Shown in pieces: positions 8,040 through 16,718 of a stretch of 51,378 bases of DNA (position 1 is the stretch's first letter; each line of letters opens with the position of its first letter). Below the pieces are notes generated by a model. That model searched no databases and was not told the origin of the DNA. It saw nothing but the letters and a program-made list of their open reading frames with translations. Source of the DNA: a virus; the IMG/VR virus record IMGVR_UViG_3300042463_001197, positions 1-51,378 of that record, one strand, 5' to 3'. The position numbers and the translations under genes are program-made.

Positions 8040-9278
8040 ATGAAATCATTTAAGGAATACATTGCTGAAGCTTCAGCTGAAGGTAAGAACCTTCACATGA
8101 CGCATATCGAAGATCAGGTAATTTACGGAGGCGTTAAAGGAGCACGTGAAGCAATCCTTGCGCTACGTAGCCTACGTGATATGCTTGCGGGGAACGCTAA
8201 AACTTCAACTGACGTTACGGTAAAATGGGACGGTGCACCTGCAGTATTTGCAGGGATTGATCCATCGGATGGTCAGTTCTTCGTTGCTAAGAAAGGTATC
8301 TTCAACAAGAACCCAAAGATCTATAAGAGCGTATCTGACGTTCGCGCCGATACATCTGGAGACCTTGCTGATAAACTATCCATTGCTTTTAACGAATTGC
8401 AGAAGCTTGGGATTAAAGGAGTACTTCAAGGCGACATCATGTTTACTCAAAAGGATCTTAGCGTTGAAGACTATGATGGCGAAAAGTACATCACGTTCCA
8501 ACCTAACACAATCGTTTATGCAGTTCCAGCTGATAGCGATGTTGCAAAGAGTATCAAGAAAGCTAAGATTGGTGTAGTATTCCATACACGATACAGCGGA
8601 GCTACTCTTGAAACCATGAAAGCTTCTTATGACTTTGATCAGAGCGAACTTAAAAAGACTCCATCGGTTTGGTTCCAAGACGCAAAGGTTCATGACCTTT
8701 CGGGTAAAGCTACCTTTACGGCTGAAGAAACTGCTGAATTAACCGCAAGACTTTCGGTCGCAGGTAAGATATTCCAGAAGATCAACAGCTCAACACTTAA
8801 GGAAATTGAAGACAATCCTGACTTTGCACAAAGCCTTGAAACATTCAATAACACGTATGTACGTCGAGGCGAGGTTGTTTCTAACACAAAGGCACATGTT
8901 GATAATCTAATCAAATGGGCAACCGATCGTTTCAATAAAGATATTGAGTCCAAGAAGTCAGAGAAAGGTAAGGAAACAGCATCTGCTAAGCGTGATCAAT
9001 ATATGAAGTTCTTTTCGGATGAAAACAAAAAGAACCTTAACTTGGTTTATCAGTTGCAAAACGCGATTATTGATGCAAAGAGACTTATTATAAATAAACT
9101 CGATACTCTTAAAAAGTTAAGCACTTTTGTGCGAACATCAAGTGGATTCCGTGTTACAGGCCAAGAAGGTTTTGTTGCAATCGACCATCTATCAGGTGGA
9201 GCAGTGAAATTGGTTGACCGTATGGAATTCTCTAAGAATAACTTTTCGGCTGACATAATTAAAGGGTGGGATCGCTAA
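8040..9278 (+). CDS. Leader-bearing protein with ligase/nucleotidyltransferase-like motifs
   Basis: A 412-residue protein starting MKSFKEYIAEAS, the closest match in the window to the T4 internal-protein leader MKTYQEFIAE. After it come TVKWDGAPAVFAG, a K-x-D-G motif I of covalent nucleotidyltransferases, then GVLQGDIMF as a motif III candidate and, near the C-terminus, GFVAIDHLSGGAVKLVDR as a motif V candidate. Known: ATP-dependent DNA and RNA ligases use the motif I Lys to form an enzyme-AMP intermediate. The order and rough spacing fit, but the C-terminal part is long and helical, so the assignment is inference. It could be a DNA or RNA end-sealing enzyme carried in the head. It is one base apart from the neighbours on both sides. 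Confidence 0.6.
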   Translation: MKSFKEYIAEASAEGKNLHMTHIEDQVIYGGVKGAREAILALRSLRDMLAGNAKTSTDVTVKWDGAPAVFAGIDPSDGQFFVAKKGIFNKNPKIYKSVSDVRADTSGDLADKLSIAFNELQKLGIKGVLQGDIMFTQKDLSVEDYDGEKYITFQPNTIVYAVPADSDVAKSIKKAKIGVVFHTRYSGATLETMKASYDFDQSELKKTPSVWFQDAKVHDLSGKATFTAEETAELTARLSVAGKIFQKINSSTLKEIEDNPDFAQSLETFNNTYVRRGEVVSNTKAHVDNLIKWATDRFNKDIESKKSEKGKETASAKRDQYMKFFSDENKKNLNLVYQLQNAIIDAKRLIINKLDTLKKLSTFVRTSSGFRVTGQEGFVAIDHLSGGAVKLVDRMEFSKNNFSADIIKGWDR

Positions 9279-9279
9279 T

Positions 9280-10257
9280 ATGAAACAATCAGATACTACG
9301 ACTGCAAAGAAAGAACCTAAGAAGATTAGATTGAGAGATCTGATTCCAGTTGACTATACCGATGGCTCATGGCCCGAAGACGAACAAGGTGAGTTGACAT
9401 ACGATTATTGGAAGCGTGCTTCAGGAGTTCTTGATGAAGAAGAGATCGAAGAAAGTGGTTCGTGGATTGATGGTTATATTGACAAGTATACACAAATGGT
9501 ATACAAGCCTAAAGAAGAAATCTTAACACTAACTTGGAGAAATTACGAAAAATTTCCAAAGGATGTTAAGCTTGATAAAGCTTCATGGGAAATACTAAGT
9601 AAATCACAAAATCGTCCACGTGCCTTTAATCAGTTGTGGATGAGCGGAAAGATTAAGGCTATGAAAGAAGAAACCTCTCTCGATGAAGCATATGATACTG
9701 AACTCTCTAAGTATCAACTAAATGGAGAGCTTAATCGCGTTAACGGTCGTATTAAGTTTTTACAATCAGCACATCGTGGTTCCGCTTTACCCGCTGATGT
9801 TGCATCTGAACTAAAGAAGCTTCAAGACCTGCGTGATAGTATTCTCGCAATGCTTAAGGAAGAAGATATCCTCGACGACGTTGATGCAGACACCATAACT
9901 GAAGCTCTAAACATGCTGCAACGTATGAAGCGTCGTGCTATCATGCGTAGAAACAAATCTAAGATTCTCGCAGGTCGACGTCGCGCTCAACGCCGTCGTG
10001 CATCTACATCTGTTCTTCAACAGCGCGCTATGCGTGCAGCTCGTGCAGCACTTGCTCGTCGACTATTACGTAAAAACAAAGGTGAAGCCAGTTACGGAGA
10101 AAAAGTTCGTGTTGAAAAAATGCTCGCTTCTCGCCGCGGTGCAATTAAAAACATTGCTCGCCGCCTTCTTTCAAAAGTTCGCCAAAAGGAACGTATGCGT
10201 TTCCAAAAGCACGCCACTCCGCCAAAACCAATTCAATCCGTAAAGCCAAATAAGTAA
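9280..10257 (+). CDS. Basic late protein with DNA-binding-like C-terminus
   Basis: A 325-residue protein with an acidic N-terminal half (LDEEEIEESGSW) and an extremely Arg/Lys-rich C-terminal half (RMKRRAIMRRNKSKILAGRR, then RRAQRRRAS). The basic half looks like a rigid set of helices suited to bind packaged DNA or RNA. I recall similar basic tails in structural proteins of T4-like marine phages. The N-terminus has Lys-rich TTTAKKEPKKIRLRD and no capsid leader. The stop overlaps the next start (TAATG at 10255-10259). A head-internal nucleic-acid-binding role is the best guess; no enzyme motif is visible. Confidence 0.55.
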   Translation: MKQSDTTTAKKEPKKIRLRDLIPVDYTDGSWPEDEQGELTYDYWKRASGVLDEEEIEESGSWIDGYIDKYTQMVYKPKEEILTLTWRNYEKFPKDVKLDKASWEILSKSQNRPRAFNQLWMSGKIKAMKEETSLDEAYDTELSKYQLNGELNRVNGRIKFLQSAHRGSALPADVASELKKLQDLRDSILAMLKEEDILDDVDADTITEALNMLQRMKRRAIMRRNKSKILAGRRRAQRRRASTSVLQQRAMRAARAALARRLLRKNKGEASYGEKVRVEKMLASRRGAIKNIARRLLSKVRQKERMRFQKHATPPKPIQSVKPNK

Positions 10258-11495
10258 TGGGACTCAAATCATTCCGTACATATACTGAGGAATCAACTAA
10301 GGAATTAGTTGCCACCTTTGGTCGCTTTAATCCTCCGACAATTGGACATGAAAAATTGATCAATGCCGTCGCAAAAGAGGGTAAGGGTAAAACGTATCGT
10401 GTCTATGCTTCGCAAAGCGAAGATTCAAAAAAGAACCCGCTATCCTATGATGATAAGATCAAATTTATGCGCAAGATGTTTCCTCAATATGGTCGTAATA
10501 TCATATTGGATCGTAGCATCAAAAACGTGTTTAATGTCGCAGCGGCAGCACACGACGACGGCTTTACGAAATTCACATTAGTCGTTGGCAGTGATCGTGT
10601 TCCTGAATTTAAGACTTTACTTGCAAAGTACGATGGCGTAAAAGGTACACATGGTTACTACAAGTTTCGTGATGGTATTCAAGTAGTATCGGCAGGTGAA
10701 CGTGATCCAGATGCAGATGACGTTAGTGGAATGAGCGCGTCAAAGATGCGTGCCGCTGCAGCCGATAATGATCTTGATACTTTCGCAAAAGGATTGCCTA
10801 AAACATTTGGAGAAGTCAAGGAATTGTTCAATGCAGTGCGAAAGGGAATGGGACTAAAAGAAAGTCACAACTTCCGTAAGCACGTACAATTTCAACCTCT
10901 AAACGATATACGTGAACGCTATATCGCTGGAGAAATTTTCAATGTTGGAGATCAAGTTTATGCTGAATCTGAGAGTGGAATGATCTTAACCGTTGAATCA
11001 CGAGGACCAAACAATGTCACGTGTAAACTACCAAATGGAGAAACTAAACGTTTCTTCTTATCTGATCTTCATATAGTTGAAGGATCTTCTTACTATACCG
11101 GTTTGTCTAAATCAACCGCAGACAAACGCGAAAAGCATTTTGAAAAGAATGCTAAGAAAGACGATAACAATGACAGTGCATATGAGCCTGCACCAGGCGA
11201 TAAGACTGCTGTCACTAAGCCTTCAAAATACACCAAGGAGTATCAAAAAAGATTTGATGAAGAGGCTAGCCCAGCGTCTAAATCACTACGTAAAAAGTCT
11301 GAAGAATCTGGTATTGACTATGGTATACTTAAAGACGTTTATGATCGTGGACACGCTGCATGGCGAACAGGTCATCGTCCTGGAACAACTCCTGAACAAT
11401 GGGGATTGGCTAGAGTAAATAGTTTTATAGTTGGCGGCACTACACAAAAGACCACAGACGCCGACTTGTGGAAAAAACATAAATCAAATAAATAA
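10257..11495 (+). CDS. Nucleotidyltransferase (NMNAT/cytidylyltransferase fold) fused to phage C-terminal domains
   Basis: A 412-residue multidomain protein. Residues 1-10 (MGLKSFRTYTEE) resemble the capsid leader. Residues about 15-190 form a nucleotidyltransferase with ATFGRFNPPTIGHEKLINAV, the H-x-G-H-type motif (here TIGH), and SGMSASKMRAAA, which corresponds to the ISSTxIR motif of the NMNAT/cytidylyltransferase superfamily. A KOW-like beta segment (ESGMILTVESRGPNNVTCKL) follows, then a C-terminal domain with SGIDYGILKDVYDRGHAAWR and GHRPGTTPEQWGLARVNSF seen in many phage proteins. Likely reaction: transfer of AMP or CMP to a phosphorylated substrate, for example NMN to NAD. Which substrate is unknown. 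Packaging with the DNA is inference from the leader. Confidence 0.7.
   Translation: MGLKSFRTYTEESTKELVATFGRFNPPTIGHEKLINAVAKEGKGKTYRVYASQSEDSKKNPLSYDDKIKFMRKMFPQYGRNIILDRSIKNVFNVAAAAHDDGFTKFTLVVGSDRVPEFKTLLAKYDGVKGTHGYYKFRDGIQVVSAGERDPDADDVSGMSASKMRAAAADNDLDTFAKGLPKTFGEVKELFNAVRKGMGLKESHNFRKHVQFQPLNDIRERYIAGEIFNVGDQVYAESESGMILTVESRGPNNVTCKLPNGETKRFFLSDLHIVEGSSYYTGLSKSTADKREKHFEKNAKKDDNNDSAYEPAPGDKTAVTKPSKYTKEYQKRFDEEASPASKSLRKKSEESGIDYGILKDVYDRGHAAWRTGHRPGTTPEQWGLARVNSFIVGGTTQKTTDADLWKKHKSNK
11487..11494 (+). promoter_or_regulatory. Late-type box (AATAAATA)
   Basis: AATAAATA across the stop codon of the previous gene, five bases before the ATG at 11500. This spacing supports 11500 rather than the upstream ATG at 11431 as the start. 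Confidence 0.4.
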
Positions 11496-11499
11496 TCAT

Positions 11500-12696
11500 A
11501 TGAAGAAACTTTCGGATATTCTGCTTGAGGCTGAAACGCTAGAGCATGTAAAGACAATCGCAGAAGATGCTGCAACTGACAATAGCAACACAATCATTCC
11601 TCCAGTAACGTTGGTCACAGCAGACCGAGTCGGCGCTGCTTTGCAGAAGTTAGATCAAATCGGCGAAATGGTTGATGATCTATATAATACGTTTTCTCAT
11701 CTTGAGGAAATTGATGCAGAAGCTGATGCTGCTCTAACAGGTGCATATAATTCTATCGATGATCTATATGCAAAGATTGACGATAAGTATGACATCATCC
11801 CAGTTGATCTTGATGAATATGACATCGAAGAAGAACTTGAACTCTTTGCTGATGTTGAAACTATCGTTGAAAAGCTTTCGCCTGATGCTCCTGCGTCTGA
11901 ATGGATCGATGATTTCATTAAGAGCGATGCTCCACAATTCGAAGGTAAGTCCAAGAAGGAACGTATCAAGATGGCTCTAGGCGCATATTACGGTGCACAA
12001 CAGAACGAAGATCTTGAGCTTGAAGAAAGCTTCCGTCCTGGATATGATATGGTACCTGCTCCAATTGGTAAGGATACCTATCAAGCTGATGGACTACGTA
12101 AACTCTGGGGTATCAAAATGCGCGCTGGTAAGTGGGCTGATACCTTTGTAGCCATGTATGCTGACGGTAAGATTGGTATTGTTAATGATCAAGGCGTTAA
12201 CAAGTACTCAACCGTCGACGCTTTTGAAAAAGGATTTGAAAAGTACCGCAAGAGTGGCAATCTAGACGAAGCGGTGAATAAAGAAAAGGTGCGCGAGAAG
12301 CTTGCGTCTCTGAAGAAAGCATATCAAGATATTATTGACAAAAAGCAAGATAAGAATTACACCGATAAATATGATGCTCAAGATCGAATTTACCATGATC
12401 GTCGATTGAAAGAAATTCCAACTGAGTTAAAGAAGCTTCGAGCAAAGCTTTTAGGAGAAGATCTTGAGCTTGAAGAAAGTGTTAACCTTCCAAAAATCAA
12501 AGAGCTTGTATCACTTGCTCTAATTGATGAAAAAGATGTACCTGCTACAATCGCTGCATTGAAAGCAACTCAATCTGACAAGGCATTGACTCCTGCGCAA
12601 ACCAAATTGTTAGGTAACCTTGCTGTTATGTTGACCAACGTTATCCTTGGAGATACAAGCGCATTGTCAAGCGTTAAACGCGCTGCTAAGGAATAA
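11500..12696 (+). CDS. Acidic late protein, possibly packaged; function unknown
   Basis: A 398-residue protein starting MKKLSDILLEAETLEHVK; L-L-E-A fits the L/I-x-E cleavage pattern of T4-type prohead proteases. The first 150 residues are strongly acidic (EEIDAEADAALTGAYNSIDD, DEYDIEEELELFAD), the middle has a compact segment (GYDMVPAPIGKDTYQADGL) and the C-terminal part is helical. The tract EDLELEES occurs twice, at about residues 168 and 322. No catalytic motif. I chose the ATG at 11500, after the previous stop; an upstream in-frame ATG lies inside the previous gene. A terminator follows about 55 nt downstream, so it ends the transcript of the leader-protein block. Confidence 0.6.
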   Translation: MKKLSDILLEAETLEHVKTIAEDAATDNSNTIIPPVTLVTADRVGAALQKLDQIGEMVDDLYNTFSHLEEIDAEADAALTGAYNSIDDLYAKIDDKYDIIPVDLDEYDIEEELELFADVETIVEKLSPDAPASEWIDDFIKSDAPQFEGKSKKERIKMALGAYYGAQQNEDLELEESFRPGYDMVPAPIGKDTYQADGLRKLWGIKMRAGKWADTFVAMYADGKIGIVNDQGVNKYSTVDAFEKGFEKYRKSGNLDEAVNKEKVREKLASLKKAYQDIIDKKQDKNYTDKYDAQDRIYHDRRLKEIPTELKKLRAKLLGEDLELEESVNLPKIKELVSLALIDEKDVPATIAALKATQSDKALTPAQTKLLGNLAVMLTNVILGDTSALSSVKRAAKE

Positions 12697-12751
12697 CTCT
12701 ATTCCACCTTTCCAGCCATGAAGGATATTTTATGATCCCTTCGGGAACCTT

Positions 12752-12790
12752 CGGTTAATCTAGTTTCTTCTGGATTAACCGTTTGTTTTA
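12752..12790 (+). terminator. Rho-independent terminator after late block
   Basis: Perfect 9-bp stem CGGTTAATC/GATTAACCG (12752-12760 and 12773-12781) with a 12-nt loop, followed by TTTGTTTTA. A smaller hairpin with a TTCG loop precedes it. The rest of the 188-nt gap before the endolysin gene holds only the late-type box. Confidence 0.8.
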
Positions 12791-12871
12791 TTCAGCCATC
12801 CAACAGTTGTCGCAGAATGAATACTTAATTATTATAACATAGTCTGCGAAAATGTAAATAACAAAATTCAT

Positions 12872-12879
12872 AATAAATA
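12872..12879 (+). promoter_or_regulatory. Late-type box (AATAAATA) before endolysin
   Basis: AATAAATA (in TAATAAATAG) five bases before the ATG at 12885, after the terminator, so it starts a new late unit. Confidence 0.5.
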
Positions 12880-12884
12880 GAATT

Positions 12885-13667
12885 ATGGACTTCAACGGTA
12901 AAAAAGAATTAGTAAAACGAGTACAACACGCTCTAGGATTAGATGCGGATGGACTAGACGGACAAAAGACATGGGCCGGTATTGTCGATAAGATATGTCC
13001 GCTTCCAGCTGAAACACCAAAGCCAGTTGAATCTGCTGAACAGGCCGTTGCTCTATCGCCACGCGCTTTAAAGCTAATTCTTGATTATGAAGTTGGCGGC
13101 GGTGAAGGTTACTATAATGCCGCTTTAAAGAATCCATGCTATCCAGGCGGTCAAAGCGGAGTTACTATTGGAATCGGTTACGACCTGGGTTATAATACTG
13201 CAGCTCAATTTCAAGCGGATTGGGGTTCATTCATAAAGGAGGGTGACTATAATCGTTTAGTAAGTCATATCGGTAAAAAGCAATTTTCTGCAAAGGCTGC
13301 TATCCCTTCTGTTAAGGATATTGTAATTCCATGGGATGCTGCTCTTGCGGTGTTCAAGAAAAATACCGTTCCACGTTTTATTAAAGAAACTCTTCGCGCA
13401 TTCCCAGGCGCAAATAAACTACACAGCGACGCATTTGGCGCATTGGTATCCTTGGTGTTTAACCGAGGCGGATCTCTTAGTGGAAGCAGTCGTGTCGAGA
13501 TGCTAAATATCTCGAAAGCAATTAAAGGAGAAATTCAAACCGCAAACATTTATGGGTACATTGCTGACCAAATTATTTCTATGAAGCGTCTATGGGTTGG
13601 TAAAGGGCTTGATGGTTTACTACGCCGTCGTAATGAAGAAGCCGATATGATTCGCAAATGTAACTAA
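12885..13667 (+). CDS. Endolysin: peptidoglycan-binding domain plus lysozyme-like domain
   Basis: A 260-residue cell-wall hydrolase for lysis. Residues 1-45 are a peptidoglycan-binding domain (KRVQHALGLDADGLDGQKTW). The catalytic part starts at about residue 55 with LILDYEVGGGEGYYN, the catalytic Glu candidate, then GVTIGIGYDLGYNT, which corresponds to the Gly-x-Gly-x-D/T region of T4-lysozyme-like and pesticin-like muramidases. The C-terminal FGALVSLVFNRGGS is the usual helix with F-N-R. Known: such enzymes cut the glycan backbone between MurNAc and GlcNAc. There is no signal peptide, so export would need a holin; none is obvious nearby, although a one-span membrane protein lies at 19741. 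Its own late-type box precedes it. Confidence 0.8.
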   Translation: MDFNGKKELVKRVQHALGLDADGLDGQKTWAGIVDKICPLPAETPKPVESAEQAVALSPRALKLILDYEVGGGEGYYNAALKNPCYPGGQSGVTIGIGYDLGYNTAAQFQADWGSFIKEGDYNRLVSHIGKKQFSAKAAIPSVKDIVIPWDAALAVFKKNTVPRFIKETLRAFPGANKLHSDAFGALVSLVFNRGGSLSGSSRVEMLNISKAIKGEIQTANIYGYIADQIISMKRLWVGKGLDGLLRRRNEEADMIRKCN

Positions 13668-13676
13668 AACAAAAAT

Positions 13677-14948
13677 ATGCCTACTCAATACTTATCAGGA
13701 CCTAAAACATTAACGCGCGAACGCGCGCGCTATGAGGTCCACATGTTGGCCGACCAATTAACACCTGGCGGATCTTTAACGGATGCATTTGGTCGCCTAC
13801 GAACCAGCTCGCCATTTACTATATTCGACAGTCAGTATCGCTATGGTGATAATGGCAAGTGGGATACGCTAACAGCAACTAATGGCTCTGCCACGCATGT
13901 GACAACCGAAAACGTAATGGCGCTTGCGGTGACCAACGAGTCAGGTAGTAAGGTTATTCGTGAAACACGTCGAGTAATGCCGTATCAGCCTGGAAAAAGT
14001 TTGCTAATTCTTGCTAGTTTTTGTTTAGGAACTCTTAAGGCAAACGTACGTCAACGTGTTGGCTATTTTGGAAATGATGATGGTATATTTCTTGAAGCTG
14101 ATGGTGAAACCGTTTCATTAAAAATTCGTAGTCGCAGCCTTAATACTACGCTAACTGCGGCACGCACTGAATGGAATGGCGATAAGTTTGATGGGACGGG
14201 TTATAGCGGCCGCACAATTGATTTTAGTAAAGCTCAGATATTTTGGATGGATATTGAATGGTTGGGCGTAGGCGATGTTCGTTGCGGATTTGTCGTAGAT
14301 GGTCATTTAATTGTAGCTCATACATTCCACAATGATAACGTCCGAACAACGACATATATGTCAACGGCATGTTTGCCTATTCGTTATGAAATTGAAAACT
14401 TAGCCGCAACATCAGGCTCAACCACAATGAAGCAGGTTTGCTCGTCGGTAATATCCGAAGGTGGATATGAACCAATTACAAAACAGTGGGCTGCAACAAG
14501 AACTACTGCTATCGCAAGTACGTCAGTTGCAAATGGATATGCTCCGGTTGTATCGCTTCGTTTGAAAAGTGGATATACTGACTCTATAGTCCTCCCTTCA
14601 CAAGTTCATATTCTTGGCACTGGAAATGGAATCATTTATGAATATGCTCTTATACGAAACGCTTCTATTACTGGAGGAAGTTGGACAACGCATACTGGTA
14701 GTGGCTCAGTATTAGAATACAATATAAGCGCAACATCAATGACAGGCGGGATTGTTGAAGAAAGTGGACTATTTGAAAGTAGCAATCAATCTCGTCAAAT
14801 AATTAATGAAAATTTACAATATGCATTTGAACAGCAATTAGGCAGAACGATCGGTGGTGCTTCTGATACATTTACATTAGGAGTCCGCCACTTAAGCACT
14901 GGCGGCGGCAATGTTTATGGCACACTAAATTGGAATAGTATATTATAA
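13677..14948 (+). CDS. Virion structural protein (tail fibre or head decoration type)
   Basis: A 423-residue, beta-rich protein with few charged clusters, typical of fibre or capsid surface proteins. Seen: DAFGRLRTSSPFTIFDSQYR near residue 38, a motif I recall from many marine T4-like phage structural proteins, followed by repeated Gly/Ser/Thr-rich strands (ATSGSTTMKQVCSSVISEGG, TGSGSVLEYNISATSMTGG). No transmembrane segment or enzyme motif. It follows the endolysin by 9 nt and precedes a leader-bearing protein by one base, so it is part of the late unit. The exact place in the virion is unknown. Confidence 0.6.
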   Translation: MPTQYLSGPKTLTRERARYEVHMLADQLTPGGSLTDAFGRLRTSSPFTIFDSQYRYGDNGKWDTLTATNGSATHVTTENVMALAVTNESGSKVIRETRRVMPYQPGKSLLILASFCLGTLKANVRQRVGYFGNDDGIFLEADGETVSLKIRSRSLNTTLTAARTEWNGDKFDGTGYSGRTIDFSKAQIFWMDIEWLGVGDVRCGFVVDGHLIVAHTFHNDNVRTTTYMSTACLPIRYEIENLAATSGSTTMKQVCSSVISEGGYEPITKQWAATRTTAIASTSVANGYAPVVSLRLKSGYTDSIVLPSQVHILGTGNGIIYEYALIRNASITGGSWTTHTGSGSVLEYNISATSMTGGIVEESGLFESSNQSRQIINENLQYAFEQQLGRTIGGASDTFTLGVRHLSTGGGNVYGTLNWNSIL

Positions 14949-14949
14949 T

Positions 14950-15492
14950 ATGGAATCATTTAAAACATATGTAGAAAATTCTACAATCCCAAAGGCGCTT
15001 GAGTATCACATCATCAACGATATTCCATTAGCACAAAACGTTTTCCGCGCCCACACTCCAAACTATTATGCGCTGTTTGAGTATGCTCGACAAAACGTAG
15101 ATTCGGTTGATACTCTATCTGAGTTTGATCGTATGCTTATGGAAAGCGATATTGGTCAGTTAGCAACATACGAAGGAATTGAAGTTCCACTTGACCATCC
15201 GTTGATTGAAGAAGATGACAAGGATGTAGAACTAAATTCTCCAAAGCGTGGTGGCGCTAAGAAGTTCTACGTTTATGTTAAGAATGAAAAGGGTAACATC
15301 ATCAAAGTTCAGTTTGGTGACACAACTGGATTGACCGCAAAGATCGATGATCCTGCTGCTCGCAAATCGTTTGCGGCCCGACATAATTGTGATCAGAAAA
15401 ATGATAAGACTACTCCTGGCTATTGGTCGTGCCGCCTCCCAAAATACGCAAAGGAACTTGGCCTAAAAGGTGGAGGGTCGTTTTTTTGGTAA
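14950..15492 (+). CDS. Leader-bearing protein with virus-type C-terminal domain
   Basis: A 180-residue protein beginning MESFKTYVENS, again the S-F-K-x-Y-x-x-E/N type leader. The C-terminal part has KKFYVYVKNEKGNIIKVQFG, then DPAARKSFAARHNCDQKNDK and GYWSCRLPKYAKELG. I recall this combination (a short domain with RHNC ... YWSCR) from a family found in marine phages and large DNA viruses, without an assigned function. The two Cys and the His could bind zinc. Likely late and possibly packaged. It is followed after one base by the cupin gene. Confidence 0.6.
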   Translation: MESFKTYVENSTIPKALEYHIINDIPLAQNVFRAHTPNYYALFEYARQNVDSVDTLSEFDRMLMESDIGQLATYEGIEVPLDHPLIEEDDKDVELNSPKRGGAKKFYVYVKNEKGNIIKVQFGDTTGLTAKIDDPAARKSFAARHNCDQKNDKTTPGYWSCRLPKYAKELGLKGGGSFFW

Positions 15493-15493
15493 T

Positions 15494-15760
15494 ATGCAAC
15501 CATATCGCGACGGGAATAAAACAAACAACACTTGGGTTCGAGAATTTGAACCTAATACCGATAGTCATGAATTGGTTTGGCATCGTGACAAAAACGACCG
15601 AGCGGTTAAGGTATTGGAAGGTGAAGGTTGGGTATTCCAAATGGACGAACAATTACCACGTGAACTTAAGAAAGGTGATGTTCTAACCGTACCTAAAGAA
15701 ACATATCATCGATTATTTAAGGCGGGGCCCACAGTTTTAAGAATTGAAATTACTGAATAA
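15494..15760 (+). CDS. Cupin-fold protein
   Basis: An 88-residue protein with a single small beta-barrel cupin domain: HELVWHRDKNDRAVKVLEGE, WVFQMDEQLPRELKKGDVL and VPKETYHRLFKAGPTVLRIE. Known: cupins bind a metal or a small molecule; the His-x-n-Glu pattern typical of metal cupins is only partly kept (HR...E and the later YHR). I chose the ATG at 15494, one base after the previous stop, over an upstream ATG that overlaps the previous gene. Phages often carry such small cupins next to virion genes; the substrate is unknown. Confidence 0.65.
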   Translation: MQPYRDGNKTNNTWVREFEPNTDSHELVWHRDKNDRAVKVLEGEGWVFQMDEQLPRELKKGDVLTVPKETYHRLFKAGPTVLRIEITE

Positions 15761-15764
15761 CCGA

Positions 15765-16121
15765 ATGGAACTAACCGATAAAACTTTTCTAATCTTTGCG
15801 GCGCGGCATTATGTTAATCCATGTTGCATTGACGTAAAAGAATTTTACGAGGATATTTCGAGATTCAAATACCTTAAGAAACTTTTAAAGCGGTACAAAG
15901 ATAAAGGTGAACTCCAAGAACGCTTGATATTAAATCATATCATTATCATCCATAATACATTTGGGATCTCTGCAGGTGTCCGCATGTGTTTTTTCAAAAT
16001 ACCTGAGGAATATTGGCCGGCGCTAAAAACCTTCCTGTTATACCTAAACTACATTTACATAGAGGAACATATAAATATTCCTAGCGACATGTACGTTGTG
16101 CGTAGACTGCAGCAAATCTAA
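15765..16121 (+). CDS. Conserved T4-like phage protein, function unknown
   Basis: A 118-residue protein. Seen: MELTDKTFLIFAARHYVNPC, then RFKYLKKLLKRYKDKGELQE and RLILNHIIIIHNTFG, ending with PEEYWPALKTFLLYLNY. I recognise this as a small protein kept in many T4-like phages, without a known role. It is helical and basic in the middle, with no membrane segment despite the Ile-rich stretch. The start at 15765 (4 nt after the previous stop) matches the family's usual opening; the ATG at 15744 lies inside the cupin gene. Confidence 0.65.
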   Translation: MELTDKTFLIFAARHYVNPCCIDVKEFYEDISRFKYLKKLLKRYKDKGELQERLILNHIIIIHNTFGISAGVRMCFFKIPEEYWPALKTFLLYLNYIYIEEHINIPSDMYVVRRLQQI

Positions 16122-16133
16122 CACGAAAACAAT

Positions 16134-16718
16134 ATGGGATTACTTTCAAGAGCAACTGATACTTTTTATGCATTCCGCTTTTTGCGTTTGCTTACTACTC
16201 CATGGGAAAAAACTGGAGCTTATAAAGCAGGAATCATCGATGATAAAGGCAAGGTCATAAAGAAGCCAGAGACTTCTGATGAAAGGAGCGTCTATAATTA
16301 TTTCCATCGTTTAGTGTTTAATGTCAAGCGTATGTTAAACAAACTACCATTTGGGAAGACTACAATTGCAAGTTATCTTACTGCGTTGTTTCTTATTAAG
16401 GAACATACCGGATTGTCAAATTCGGCTCTCTCGGAAGCTTTGTATAAAATTACAGATGTAGACGTACACATCCCGTTTTTGCTTGAGAGCACTTGGTATC
16501 AAACTGATGATGGATATTTACGTGAAGGATCATATATACTACGTCATACCTTACCTTTGCCAAAAACCGGTGAAATGTTAGCTCTCCGAAATACTCGAGT
16601 ACTCGCTGAATCTGACACCAAGCCATCTGGAAATATCTTTGGAGCTCCAGTCTATAAGGTGCTCCACTTAAAGACTAACCAATACATTTACGTAAACCAA
16701 GCTGACCTAATCCAATGA
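16134..16718 (+). CDS. Conserved T4-like phage protein, possibly structural
   Basis: A 194-residue protein with AFRFLRLLTTPWEKTGAYKA, GIIDDKGKVIKK and YNYFHRLVFNVKRMLNKLP, all of which I recall as conserved in T4-like marine phages and vibriophages. The C-terminal half is beta-rich and lacks known motifs. It overlaps the next gene by four bases (ATGA), which suggests coupled translation. No function can be given from sequence. Confidence 0.6.
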   Translation: MGLLSRATDTFYAFRFLRLLTTPWEKTGAYKAGIIDDKGKVIKKPETSDERSVYNYFHRLVFNVKRMLNKLPFGKTTIASYLTALFLIKEHTGLSNSALSEALYKITDVDVHIPFLLESTWYQTDDGYLREGSYILRHTLPLPKTGEMLALRNTRVLAESDTKPSGNIFGAPVYKVLHLKTNQYIYVNQADLIQ

